A DNA stretch of 15,716 bases. Source: Candidatus Saccharibacteria bacterium UBA2112 (GTDB taxonomy: Bacteria > Patescibacteriota > Saccharimonadia > Saccharimonadales > Saccharimonadaceae). Position numbers and translations under genes: made by a program. This document shows positions 7,019 through 13,410 of the stretch, in pieces. Location: positions 1-15,716 of the forward strand of contig DCYK01000041.1 in assembly GCA_002331045.1 (NCBI GenBank). The letters run 5' to 3'. A model generated the notes under the pieces. The model was not told the DNA's origin and did not search any database. It worked only from the letters and a program-made list of their open reading frames with translations. Position 1 is the stretch's first letter; each line of letters begins with the position of its first letter.

Positions 7019-7357
7019 TTAGTGTCGTACGCGGACATACACCTTTGCTAGATCTGCCAGTTTCATCTGCACATTTCCGCTCGCTACAGAGGTCCATGTT
7101 CCGTACCTGAGGTGGTGCGTCGATGGCGACATTCTGCCATTGCTGTTGACGCCTACCTCAACCTCCAGGCGGTCCCTCTCGCCTGCATCGAGGAAAGAAG
7201 GGGTCTCCGCGAGACGAAAGTGGACACCTGCTGTGATTTCTTGCCATCTTGGCATGGGAGATCGCAGTTGCGCCGAACCCCAGTCGGGGTCATGGGTCGG
7301 AGCGGGGTGTGACTGGTGAAGTGCGGTATCCTTGGAATAAACAGCACTGCCTTGCAT
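7019..7357 (-). CDS. GC-rich orphan gene of unknown function
   Basis: 112 residues, family not recognised. It is soluble by appearance, with no signal or membrane segment. The N-terminal 30 residues are Ser/His/Pro-rich and probably disordered. The rest alternates hydrophobic and polar residues (AGVHFRLAETPSF, DRLEVEVGVNSNG, VYVRVR), suggesting a beta-rich domain. A longer frame reaches back to 7384, but the start at 7357 is chosen because AAAGGA (7369-7364) lies 6 bp before it. A good promoter precedes it (TTGATG, 17 bp, TATAAT). The coding stretch is clearly richer in GC than its AT-rich flanks, which suggests acquisition from elsewhere. The promoter and SD argue that it is a real gene; its function cannot be stated. 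Confidence 0.6.
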   Translation of the reverse strand: MQGSAVYSKDTALHQSHPAPTHDPDWGSAQLRSPMPRWQEITAGVHFRLAETPSFLDAGERDRLEVEVGVNSNGRMSPSTHHLRYGTWTSVASGNVQMKLADLAKVYVRVRH

Positions 7358-7363
7358 TGCGTG

Positions 7364-7425
7364 TCCTTTCTTGCGACGTATCAAAGAACCTAAAATATTA
7401 TATAATAAAAAATATTATACATCAA
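7364..7425 (-). promoter_or_regulatory. promoter and ribosome binding site of the orphan gene
   Basis: On the minus strand: -35 TTGATG (7425-7420), exactly 17 bp, -10 TATAAT (7402-7397), expected start near 7390, SD AAAGGA (7369-7364) 6 bp before ATG 7357. This is one of the few conventional -35/-10/SD arrangements in the window. Confidence 0.7.
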
Positions 7426-7726
7426 TAGACTAATGTAGTGTAGATTATGTTTGACTGCCATTTAAAATTTTATCTGTCTGTGAAAGATATTACGGAGTAG
7501 GATGACATATCCAGACGTATCATTAATTGCGCGATGGCTGTGGTTTTTATTTACTCGCCAAGCTCCTATATCACGTTCTTTGTGGGTATACTGTCTGACG
7601 TAACTTCTTACCATATGTATATTGGTGCCAGATATCAGACGTATTTCAAACTCTTAGGATAGATGAGATGGATAATTATATTTTGAAAGAACTTGTAGAT
7701 ACTTTTAATTTGTCATCTCGATTAGC
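7426..7726. other. AT-rich intergenic stretch without a convincing gene
   Basis: Lies between the orphan gene's promoter and the kinase stop codon. The only candidate is a 33-codon plus-strand frame (7502-7603, beginning MTYPDVSLIARWLWFLF), with GGAG 4 bp before its ATG but no clear promoter. A near-repeat ATATCCAGACGTAT (7507-7520) / ATATCAGACGTAT (7632-7644) is present. I see no terminator, RNA gene or pseudogene that I can support. Confidence 0.4.
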
Positions 7727-8755
7727 TCAATGATTTTTTAGAGGTAAAACTACCGTAAACGTTGAGCCACTACCTGGTTTACTGGTCACGTCAATTTTTG
7801 CATTTATTTTTTTACTAAGCTTGTCAGCAATAGCAAGTCCTAGCCCATATCCTGGAGAATCACCGTTCGTTCGTGATTTATCAGCCCGATAAAACCTTTG
7901 AAAGATATGAGGTAAATCTACTGCTCTGATTCCTATTCCTTTATCTACAACCGAAATTCGTACGCTATTCGCCACTACCTTACTTTTGAGGGTTATGGCA
8001 GAGCCGTTATCGCTATACTGCACAGCGTTGCTTAATAAAACTCCCAATAGTTGTGCGAGTATTTGCTTGTTTGTACGAACTTTCGTTGGCTGAACTTTAT
8101 CGTTAATACTAATATCTCTCGATTGAGCATAGCTGACTATACTTTGCAAAGCCTCACTTGTAACATCTTGTAGATTAACCTTCGAGAAAGTGGCTTCTTT
8201 AGAATCATCTTTTAGTAATTCAAGTAGGGTATTGGATAGCTCTTTCATTTTCTTCGTTTCTGCCAGATTGTATTCAATTAAATCTCTGGCATCCGTGAGC
8301 GTCAGTTTTTTTCGCCTTAATGCAACTTCATTAGTAGACTGAAGCACAGTGAGAGGCGTACGAAGCTCGTGAGACGCATCTGATATAAATTGGGATTGTG
8401 CCTCCATTGCTTCTTCTATCGGACTGAGCGATAAACGTGCTAGCACATAGCTGACGCCAGCACCGAGTACCAAAATAGATAGATTTATCCATACTAAACG
8501 CAATGTCAACTCCTGCCTTGCTTCTGCAAACCGTTCCTCAATAACCTGCTGAACTTGGGAGTCAAGAAATGCTCGCTGACCGAATGGTGAAACAACGTCG
8601 CTTGACGGTGCTGGTCTATTTAATGGGCGAGTTGTCGAATTATAGAAAATTACACTAAAGCTGACGCTCATTAGCATAATAATTGCAAGATAAGTCCCCG
8701 CTAGTTTGGCTGTACGAGTAGTTAAGAATGTGCTGATTTTTCGCTTACTGGGCAT
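7727..8755 (-). CDS. sensor histidine kinase of a two-component system
   Basis: Membrane sensor kinase, 342 residues, partner of the regulator just upstream. TM1 is about residues 20-38, followed by a short extracytoplasmic loop (39-85), TM2 (about 86-108) and a minimal linker with little room for a HAMP domain. The H-box is FISDASHELRTPL (phospho-acceptor His129), the N-box LLSNAVQYS (Asn243), G1 DKGIGI (Asp271), the F-box IFQRFYR, and G2 GYGLGLAIA (303-309). The start is ATG 8755: GGAGG lies 5 bp upstream, and an earlier in-frame GTG at 8785 is less likely. The gene overlaps the regulator stop by 11 bp, so the two are translationally coupled. The sensed signal is unknown; the small loop suggests membrane or envelope sensing. 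Confidence 0.93.
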   Translation of the reverse strand: MPSKRKISTFLTTRTAKLAGTYLAIIMLMSVSFSVIFYNSTTRPLNRPAPSSDVVSPFGQRAFLDSQVQQVIEERFAEARQELTLRLVWINLSILVLGAGVSYVLARLSLSPIEEAMEAQSQFISDASHELRTPLTVLQSTNEVALRRKKLTLTDARDLIEYNLAETKKMKELSNTLLELLKDDSKEATFSKVNLQDVTSEALQSIVSYAQSRDISINDKVQPTKVRTNKQILAQLLGVLLSNAVQYSDNGSAITLKSKVVANSVRISVVDKGIGIRAVDLPHIFQRFYRADKSRTNGDSPGYGLGLAIADKLSKKINAKIDVTSKPGSGSTFTVVLPLKNH

Positions 8756-9428
8756 TGCTGCCTCCAATCGTATAACCAAATCCACGAACTGTTTGAATCA
8801 GATTTACACCCTTAAAGGGTTTGTCTACCTTTGCGCGAAGGTAGGCAATAAATACCTCGACGTTATTCGGTAGAATATCAGAATCGAAATCCCAGACATG
8901 GCTCATGATATTCTGTTTACTCAGAACTTTTTCACGATTACGCATCATATATTCTAAGATAGCAAACTCTTTTACCGATAAGTATATCTCTTTTTTACCT
9001 CGGAACACCTTCTTGGTGATGGTGTTAAGTGTTAAATCTTCAACAGCGAGAATATCCGGTGTTGCGGTTTTTGGACGACGCAGTAACGCGTGAACCCGTG
9101 CAATGAGTACTTCAAACGAAAATGGTTTCGCGAGGTAGTCGTCAGCACCGTTATCAAGCCCCGATACCACGTCTGCATCTTGGTCTTTGGCAGTTAACAT
9201 TAAAATTGGCGTATGCTTATCTGCATTCCTGATTGCTTTACAGACAGCAAAGCCGTCCATTAAGGGTAGCATAACGTCAAGTATGATCACATCGTAGTCA
9301 TCAGCAAGGGCGGCATTCAATCCATCTTCGCCGTCAAATTCAACATCGACGGCATACGACTCTTGTTCGAGGCCTTCGCGTACAGCCTGAGCTACTCGGT
9401 GTTCATCTTCGACGACAAGTATTTTCAT
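8745..9428 (-). CDS. OmpR/PhoB-family response regulator
   Basis: DNA-binding regulator, 227 residues. The receiver domain (about 1-120) has the acidic pocket Glu7/Asp8, phospho-acceptor Asp51 in ILDVMLP, Thr79 and Lys101. The winged-helix domain (about 128-222) has the typical LSVKEFAILEYMMRN and NNVEVFIAYLRAKVD...IQTVRGFGY. It is first gene of the regulator-kinase operon and divergent from the ABC operon. OmpR-family winged helices bind tandem half-sites one helical turn apart, and two such boxes lie in the control region (9452-9511), one placed to control its own promoter. There is no SD before ATG 9428; a TACGAT hexamer 6 bp upstream suggests a leaderless mRNA. Confidence 0.95.
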   Translation of the reverse strand: MKILVVEDEHRVAQAVREGLEQESYAVDVEFDGEDGLNAALADDYDVIILDVMLPLMDGFAVCKAIRNADKHTPILMLTAKDQDADVVSGLDNGADDYLAKPFSFEVLIARVHALLRRPKTATPDILAVEDLTLNTITKKVFRGKKEIYLSVKEFAILEYMMRNREKVLSKQNIMSHVWDFDSDILPNNVEVFIAYLRAKVDKPFKGVNLIQTVRGFGYTIGGSNAQ

Positions 9429-9434
9429 AAATCT

Positions 9435-9440
9435 ATCGTA
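9435..9440 (-). promoter_or_regulatory. -10 hexamer of the regulator-kinase operon
   Basis: TACGAT on the minus strand, 6 bp before ATG 9428 and exactly 11 bp after the end of the leftward box (9452). Overlapping alternatives TTATAC and TATACG exist one to three bases upstream. Confidence 0.5.
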
Positions 9441-9451
9441 TAAGAGCCAAA

Positions 9452-9468
9452 CTTAAAATGTTATTAAA
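9452..9468 (-). promoter_or_regulatory. PmrA-box-like operator facing the regulator gene
   Basis: Read on the minus strand: TTTAAT-AACAT-TTTAAG, two half-sites 11 bp apart. This fits YTTAAT-N5-YTTAAG, the published form of the PmrA/BasR box of enteric bacteria (knowledge of the family; homology to PmrA itself is not claimed). It covers roughly -40 to -24 of the putative regulator promoter, the place of a -35 element, suggesting direct activation and autoregulation (inference). Confidence 0.55.
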
Positions 9469-9494
9469 AGATATGACACGTCTACGTTCGGCAC

Positions 9495-9511
9495 TTTAAC
9501 GATTTTTTAAG
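9495..9511 (+). promoter_or_regulatory. PmrA-box-like operator facing the ABC operon
   Basis: TTTAAC-GATTT-TTTAAG, again with half-sites 11 bp apart, in the opposite orientation to the box at 9452-9468. It ends 11 bp before the hexamer CATACT (9523-9528), the same spacing as on the other side. It would place the small membrane protein-ABC operon under the same regulator. Confidence 0.5.
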
Positions 9512-9522
9512 AGAATGTCCAG

Positions 9523-9556
9523 CATACTGCGTGTGATGTTCAAATTAACGAAAGGA
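9523..9556 (+). promoter_or_regulatory. -10 region and ribosome binding site of the ABC operon
   Basis: CATACT at 9523-9528 is a weak -10 (4 of 6 to TATAAT), as expected for an activator-dependent promoter. An alternative is TGT-GATGTT at 9532-9540. SD AAAGGA at 9551-9556 lies 4 bp before ATG 9561, so unlike most first genes here this one has a leader. Confidence 0.45.
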
Positions 9557-9560
9557 TTAT

Positions 9561-10031
9561 ATGTCTACAGAACAGCCAATCCAGGGAGATGAGTTCGAAG
9601 AACTCTACCTGAAAGAACGAAAAAAGAGCTCGATGCTCCTCATCGCAGTGATCGTGCTTGCCCTCAGTACAGTCGGAAGTATTATCTGGGCAATCAATAG
9701 CTCATCCTCATCACAGCAAACGTCGCAGTTTCCAGGCAGTGGGGCGCTTGGCCAGGGCTTTGGTGGTCAAGGCGGATTTCCCAGTGGTTCTAGTGGTCCA
9801 GGGGGAGGCTTTGATGTCACGTCGCTCTTTAACGATGATGGATCGGTCGACACAGACCTGGTCGACGAAATCACCGGTAATTTTCCAGGGGGCGGCGACT
9901 CGCGGTTCATCGAACTCATGACCCAGCAGGCCGAACAAGCTGTCGAAGACGGAGACATTACGCAAGACCAGGCAGATGCGTTAATTGACGAGTTAGAGTC
10001 GGGCTCGTCGGAGACAAGTAATGAAACGTAG
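9561..10031 (+). CDS. small Gly/Phe-rich single-pass membrane protein of the ABC operon
   Basis: 156 residues, family not recognised. A charged cytoplasmic N-terminus (EFEELYLKERKK) is followed by one transmembrane helix (about 24-46). Next is an extracytoplasmic low-complexity linker rich in Ser, Gly, Phe and Pro (47-84, repeats like GQGFGGQGGFP), then an acidic part with NFPGGGD and a helix containing EQAVEDGDITQDQADALIDEL (about 125-145). It overlaps the ATPase gene by 11 bp and is first in the operon, the position MacA-type adaptors hold in MacAB loci, but it has no HlyD/biotinyl-lipoyl features. The permease downstream carries similar PGGGFPGG inserts, so the two may contact each other outside the membrane (inference). 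Confidence 0.85.
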   Translation: MSTEQPIQGDEFEELYLKERKKSSMLLIAVIVLALSTVGSIIWAINSSSSSQQTSQFPGSGALGQGFGGQGGFPSGSSGPGGGFDVTSLFNDDGSVDTDLVDEITGNFPGGGDSRFIELMTQQAEQAVEDGDITQDQADALIDELESGSSETSNET

Positions 10032-10707
10032 ACAGCCAGTCATCGAACTAAAAAATATCGAAAAAACATACCGGACATCAGCTGAGATTGAAACCAAAGC
10101 TTTGCGCGGTATCAATCTCACTATCAATGAGGGCGATTTTGTTGCCATTATGGGAGCGAGTGGTTCTGGTAAGTCAAGTTTGATGAGTATCATTGGTCTT
10201 CTTGATCGACATTTTGAGGGTGAATACCGCTTGAACGGAGAGGATATTACAAGTCTGTCCGATAATAGGCTTTCTGAGCTGCGGAGTGACAGTATTGGCT
10301 TTATTTTTCAACAGTTTAATTTATTAAAACGAACATCGGTACTAGAAAATGTACTTTTGCCCACTACCTATAAAAGCAGAGCTGACGATGAGCGACGAGC
10401 ACTCAAAGCGATTAAGCAAGTAGGACTCGAGCGGTACATTAACAATCATACAAACCAATTGTCTGGCGGGCAAATGCAGCGTGTTGCTATTGCGCGGGCA
10501 TTGATGATGAATCCCTCTATTTTGTTAGCAGATGAGCCAACGGGTAACCTGGATCACAAAACAGCGCATGAGATTATGGATTTATTCACCTCTATTAACG
10601 AGCAAGGCACAACGATTGTACTGATTACGCATGAGGATGACATTGCTGATGTTGCAAAACAAAAGTATCTGTTGTTTGATGGCGAATTTAGAAAGGGGAA
10701 AGAGTAA
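10021..10707 (+). CDS. ABC transporter ATPase of the MacB/LolD class
   Basis: 228-residue nucleotide-binding subunit, complete. Walker A GASGSGKSS (45-53, Lys51), Q-loop FIFQQFNLL, signature LSGGQ (147-151), Walker B ILLADEP (167-173, Glu172), H-loop His204 in LITHE. Length and the pattern DRLSEL/RS..IGFIFQQFNLL are typical of the family that partners with FtsX-fold permeases and uses ATP for mechanotransmission rather than classical transport. The start at 10021 overlaps the small membrane protein gene, with GGAG 7 bp upstream. The stop shares one base with the next start, so the three genes are co-translated. Confidence 0.95.
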   Translation: MKRRQPVIELKNIEKTYRTSAEIETKALRGINLTINEGDFVAIMGASGSGKSSLMSIIGLLDRHFEGEYRLNGEDITSLSDNRLSELRSDSIGFIFQQFNLLKRTSVLENVLLPTTYKSRADDERRALKAIKQVGLERYINNHTNQLSGGQMQRVAIARALMMNPSILLADEPTGNLDHKTAHEIMDLFTSINEQGTTIVLITHEDDIADVAKQKYLLFDGEFRKGKE

Positions 10708-12053
10708 TGAAAAGTACTGCGCTATTAAAACAGAGCTTCAAAAGCATTGCATCAAACAAAGTGCGAAGCTCGTTAACGATACTGGGGGTAGTCATCGGTA
10801 TTGCTGCTGTCATTTCGCTGGTAGGACTCGGCAAGGGACTGCAAAACAACGTCACGAATAATATTAGTAATCTCGGTACGACGGATATAACGATTAGTTC
10901 ACAGGATCCAGAGCGCCAGACGGCGGACAGAGAGTCTGGTACTCCTGGCGGTAGACCGGGTGGTGGCGGTAGACCGGGTGGCTTCAGCTTTGGGGGTGGT
11001 GACACCTCGACTATCACAACAGCAGAGTATGAGTATGTCAAAGAATATGACGGCATAGCAAGTGCTTCGCCTAACGAATCAACGCAGATAGCAGTGACAA
11101 AATCGTCTACCAGTGACACGGCGTCGCAGTATCAAGTGTATGGTGTTGATACTAGCTATATCGAGCTCGAGGATTTGAAGATAACGTCAGGCGAAAATCT
11201 GTCTGAATCTCAAGTCGCCGATGCAAAGAAGGTCGTTATGATCGGTAGCGAAGCGGCCGATGAACTGTTTGGGGACGAGTCGCCAGTTGGTAAAGTAATT
11301 TATCTCGACGATACGAAATACACAATTGTCGGTGTATTCGAAAGTGACGATAGTCAGGCGGAACCAGGCCCGGGTGGCGGATTTCCTGGCGGTATTAACA
11401 GGGTGACGAGTAGTTTTGTCACCGGATACAATGCGTGGCTGAATCTCGCGGACAAAGAAAAGCTCAGCTCGATTACTGCAAAGGCGGATAGCGAAGATGT
11501 GGTCGAAGAAGTGGCCACGGCTATCGAAGCCAAGCTCTATGTTAATCACGATGTCACAGAAGATGATGCGGACGTGGCCGTATCGACGAGCCAGGATTTG
11601 TTGAGTACAGTGAGTGACGTTGCCTCTGGCTTTACGACAACGCTTGCCGGCATTGCCGCGATATCGCTTGTTGTCGGTGGTATCGGTATCATGAATATCA
11701 TGCTCGTCACCGTTACCGAGCGCACGCGTGAAATTGGACTGCGGCGAGCGCTGGGGGCGAAACGGCGACATGTTGTGTACCAGTTCCTTCTCGAGTCGGT
11801 TATACTGACGCTGATTGGCGGCCTGATAGGTGTAGCGTTAGGTATACTGTTCGGATCAAATGCAACGAGTTTTATCAATATTGGATTCGGCGGAGGAGGA
11901 TTTGGCGGCAGCTCTGATACGCGGGTCGTGATTGACGTGTCGACAATCCTGATCGCAGTAGGCGTATCGAGTATCATTGGTGTCATATTCGGACTCTTTC
12001 CCGCGCTCAAGGCATCGCGTCTTGACCCCGTTGAAGCCCTGAGGTACGAATAG
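10707..12053 (+). CDS. MacB-type ABC permease with Gly-rich inserts
   Basis: 448 residues. TM1 is about 22-42 (LTILGVVIGIAAVISLVGLG), followed by a large extracytoplasmic MacB periplasmic-core domain (about 45-305), then the FtsX domain with TMs near 312-335, 363-385 and 411-433. The cytoplasmic motif TERTREIGLRRALGAKRR (338-354) and the C-terminus PALKASRLDPVEALRYE are hallmarks of the family. Gly-rich inserts lie at 79-98, 219-229 and 393-402, the last in the outer loop between TM3 and TM4. They resemble the linker of the first protein of the operon. Likely roles are export of, or resistance to, peptides or envelope signals under control of the divergent two-component system (inference). 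SD GGGGAAAG precedes the ATG. Confidence 0.93.
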   Translation: MKSTALLKQSFKSIASNKVRSSLTILGVVIGIAAVISLVGLGKGLQNNVTNNISNLGTTDITISSQDPERQTADRESGTPGGRPGGGGRPGGFSFGGGDTSTITTAEYEYVKEYDGIASASPNESTQIAVTKSSTSDTASQYQVYGVDTSYIELEDLKITSGENLSESQVADAKKVVMIGSEAADELFGDESPVGKVIYLDDTKYTIVGVFESDDSQAEPGPGGGFPGGINRVTSSFVTGYNAWLNLADKEKLSSITAKADSEDVVEEVATAIEAKLYVNHDVTEDDADVAVSTSQDLLSTVSDVASGFTTTLAGIAAISLVVGGIGIMNIMLVTVTERTREIGLRRALGAKRRHVVYQFLLESVILTLIGGLIGVALGILFGSNATSFINIGFGGGGFGGSSDTRVVIDVSTILIAVGVSSIIGVIFGLFPALKASRLDPVEALRYE

Positions 12054-12067
12054 TATCTAAGCTACAA

Positions 12068-12100
12068 AATAAATAGAGTCTCAACGAGACTCTATTTATT
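12068..12100. terminator. strong bidirectional hairpin between convergent genes
   Basis: Perfect 15-bp stem AATAAATAGAGTCTC (12068-12082) with GAGACTCTATTTATT (12086-12100) and a 3-nt loop AAC. The A/T-rich base of the stem supplies the U tract in both directions. It separates the permease (plus) from the Nudix gene (minus). Confidence 0.9.
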
Positions 12101-12155
12101 AATAGTATTTTATAATGCAGCATGTCTAAGGAAGTGTCATTAGACTGCTAAATCA

Positions 12156-12602
12156 CTATGCTAGCAATGAGTACTCATAAACTTTGCGCTCAGCAAAATC
12201 ATCAGAGTCTTTTAACTGTTCAGGATTAATAAACATCACTTCGTCACCATGCTCACCGGGTTCAAAAGTCATATTCTCAGGCGTCACTTCAAATATGAGC
12301 CTTATTTGCCATATTTTTGCGCGTCGTAATAATGCAGGGTCCTCGGCTGCGATAACACGATAGGTGAACCCTCCCGTCAGTTTGACCTCTTCGTAAAGTT
12401 CGCGGGCAATTGCCTGCTTGAAATCTTCTCCGTGGTCCATGCCTCCACCAGGTATATCCCATCCTGTGCGACCAGTCTCCTTAACGACAAGTACCTCACC
12501 GTTTTCGTTACGGATTAGGCCCTTGATTGACACGCGAAATAGATAGTCGGCTGCGTAACCTAACTCTTCTTGATTTATTGCGCCATGTACGTTGTTGTTC
12601 AC
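12156..12602 (-). CDS. Nudix hydrolase
   Basis: 148-residue pyrophosphohydrolase of the Nudix family, acting on a nucleoside diphosphate linked to another moiety; the exact substrate is not inferable. The Nudix box spans about 53-75: GGMDHGE then REL(67-69), Y, EEV(71-73), with catalytic Glu68, Glu71 and Glu72 present. The conserved Gly after EEV is replaced by Lys (EEVKL instead of EEVGL). The start is GTG at 12602, since no SD exists and TATAAT lies 7 bp upstream. That promoter sits at the edge of the 75-bp repeat (copy A). It is transcribed separately from the methyltransferase gene. Confidence 0.92.
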   Translation of the reverse strand: MNNNVHGAINQEELGYAADYLFRVSIKGLIRNENGEVLVVKETGRTGWDIPGGGMDHGEDFKQAIARELYEEVKLTGGFTYRVIAAEDPALLRRAKIWQIRLIFEVTPENMTFEPGEHGDEVMFINPEQLKDSDDFAERKVYEYSLLA

Positions 12603-12609
12603 TGAGTCA

Positions 12610-12684
12610 ATTATATCCTAAACAAGAACACCATGCCCTCGCATAGTGCTTATGCTTGGTGTAGCATTGCCTGTGAAAGTATTA
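12610..12684. repeat. 75-bp intergenic repeat, copy A, carrying the Nudix promoter
   Basis: Aligns without gaps to 13324-13398 with 63 of 75 identities; 11 of the 12 differences are transitions. The core CATAGTGCTTATGC is identical. On the minus strand one end holds TATAAT (12615-12610), 7 bp before the Nudix GTG; the other end lies 16 bp after the methyltransferase stop. Inner hairpin GCATA/TATGC (12641-12645 and 12651-12655). Confidence 0.85.
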
Positions 12685-12699
12685 GTATTACTATACTCA

Positions 12700-13317
12700 T
12701 TAAATTTTCTTACCAATAAAACGAATAAGATTGTGAACTCCTTTTGCGCTATCTTTGTATGTTTCACCTTTATTATCTAGTAATAACGGCTCAAACTTAT
12801 GTGCGAATTCCTTTGCCGCATCAATGCTCAGATAGCGTTTTGAGATGCCATTTATTTCAAAAAAATCAGGTTCTATCTTGGTGCCGGTATTATATTCAGG
12901 ATCTTGCGTTGAATTCGTGAAGAATGCAAATATTCCTTCGGGTTTCAAAACACGATAAATTTCATCAAAAATTTGTGTCGTTATTCTCTTCTCAAAGTAA
13001 TGTAGAGATAAATGCGCATACACAATGTCAAAACTTTTATCTGAAAAAGGAAGGTGATTGCGTAGGTCGACTTGTTCAACAGTAAAATTTCCATCGGCAA
13101 GCTCTTTTAAGTGATCGGTATTTAAATCGGTCGCTGTTATTGAGTATCCAAGTCCATTAAAGTATGCGCTATCTTGGCCGAGCCCAGCACCTAGTTCAAG
13201 TAGCTTACCTTCAGCGGGAAGATAATCTTTTGTAGTTTCTGCAAAAAGTGATGGCTTAGCAATCCAATTAGTTTGGCTGTAACTGTTATGGAGCTTTGTC
13301 CAAAAATTGTCAGTCAT
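12700..13317 (-). CDS. class I SAM-dependent methyltransferase
   Basis: 205 residues from the preferred start. Motif I LLELGAGLGQDSAYF (SAM-binding Gly loop), then ITATDLNTDHL (acidic Asp of motif II), VEQVDLRNHLPFSDKSFDIVYAHLSLHYF (motifs III-IV) and YRVLKPEGIFAFFTNST (post-motif). This is the Methyltransf_11/25 arrangement of small-molecule or protein methyltransferases; the substrate is not inferable. The frame is open back to 13356, but ATG 13317 (MTDNFW) is chosen because TATAAT lies exactly 6 bp upstream; initiation at 13356 would require a promoter elsewhere. The promoter sits inside copy B of the 75-bp repeat. Confidence 0.9.
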   Translation of the reverse strand: MTDNFWTKLHNSYSQTNWIAKPSLFAETTKDYLPAEGKLLELGAGLGQDSAYFNGLGYSITATDLNTDHLKELADGNFTVEQVDLRNHLPFSDKSFDIVYAHLSLHYFEKRITTQIFDEIYRVLKPEGIFAFFTNSTQDPEYNTGTKIEPDFFEINGISKRYLSIDAAKEFAHKFEPLLLDNKGETYKDSAKGVHNLIRFIGKKI

Positions 13318-13323
13318 TAGGTA

Positions 13324-13398
13324 ATTATACCGCAAACAAAAACACCATGCTTTCACATAGTGCTTATGCTTAGTGCAGCATTGTTTGCGAAAGTATTA
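13324..13398. repeat. 75-bp intergenic repeat, copy B, carrying the methyltransferase promoter
   Basis: Second copy of the element at 12610-12684, same orientation and length. This copy has strong symmetry: CGCAAACAA (13331-13339) pairs perfectly with TTGTTTGCG (13381-13389), and outside them GGTAAT (13320-13325) pairs with ATTACC (13395-13400), each separated by 5 unpaired bases. The -10 TATAAT (13329-13324, minus strand) lies in one arm, 6 bp before ATG 13317. Confidence 0.85.
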
Positions 13399-13410
13399 CC
13401 GCGTTACGGC

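Noticed and set aside
7727..8755. PmrB-like ExxE iron-binding motif in the kinase sensor loop
   Set aside because: The loop has EERFAE and AEARQE but no glutamates at exact i, i+3 spacing; the PmrA-like similarity is confined to the operator sequence.
11187..11771. 194-codon minus-strand frame inside the permease gene
   Set aside because: Shadow of the MacB-type permease; the product is Arg/His/Cys-rich without any family pattern.
13318..13356. Upstream start giving a 13-residue N-terminal extension (MKAWCFCLRYNYL) of the methyltransferase
   Set aside because: The extension overlaps the TATAAT promoter and the repeat; ATG 13317 fits the leaderless spacing seen at other genes.
12610..13398. 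75-bp repeats as integron attC sites
   Set aside because: The paired outer boxes do not contain the RYYYAAC/GTTRRRY core sites, no integrase is present, and each repeat ends in a promoter rather than at a cassette junction.
12610..13398. CRISPR array
   Set aside because: Only two copies, 714 bp apart, with complete genes between them.
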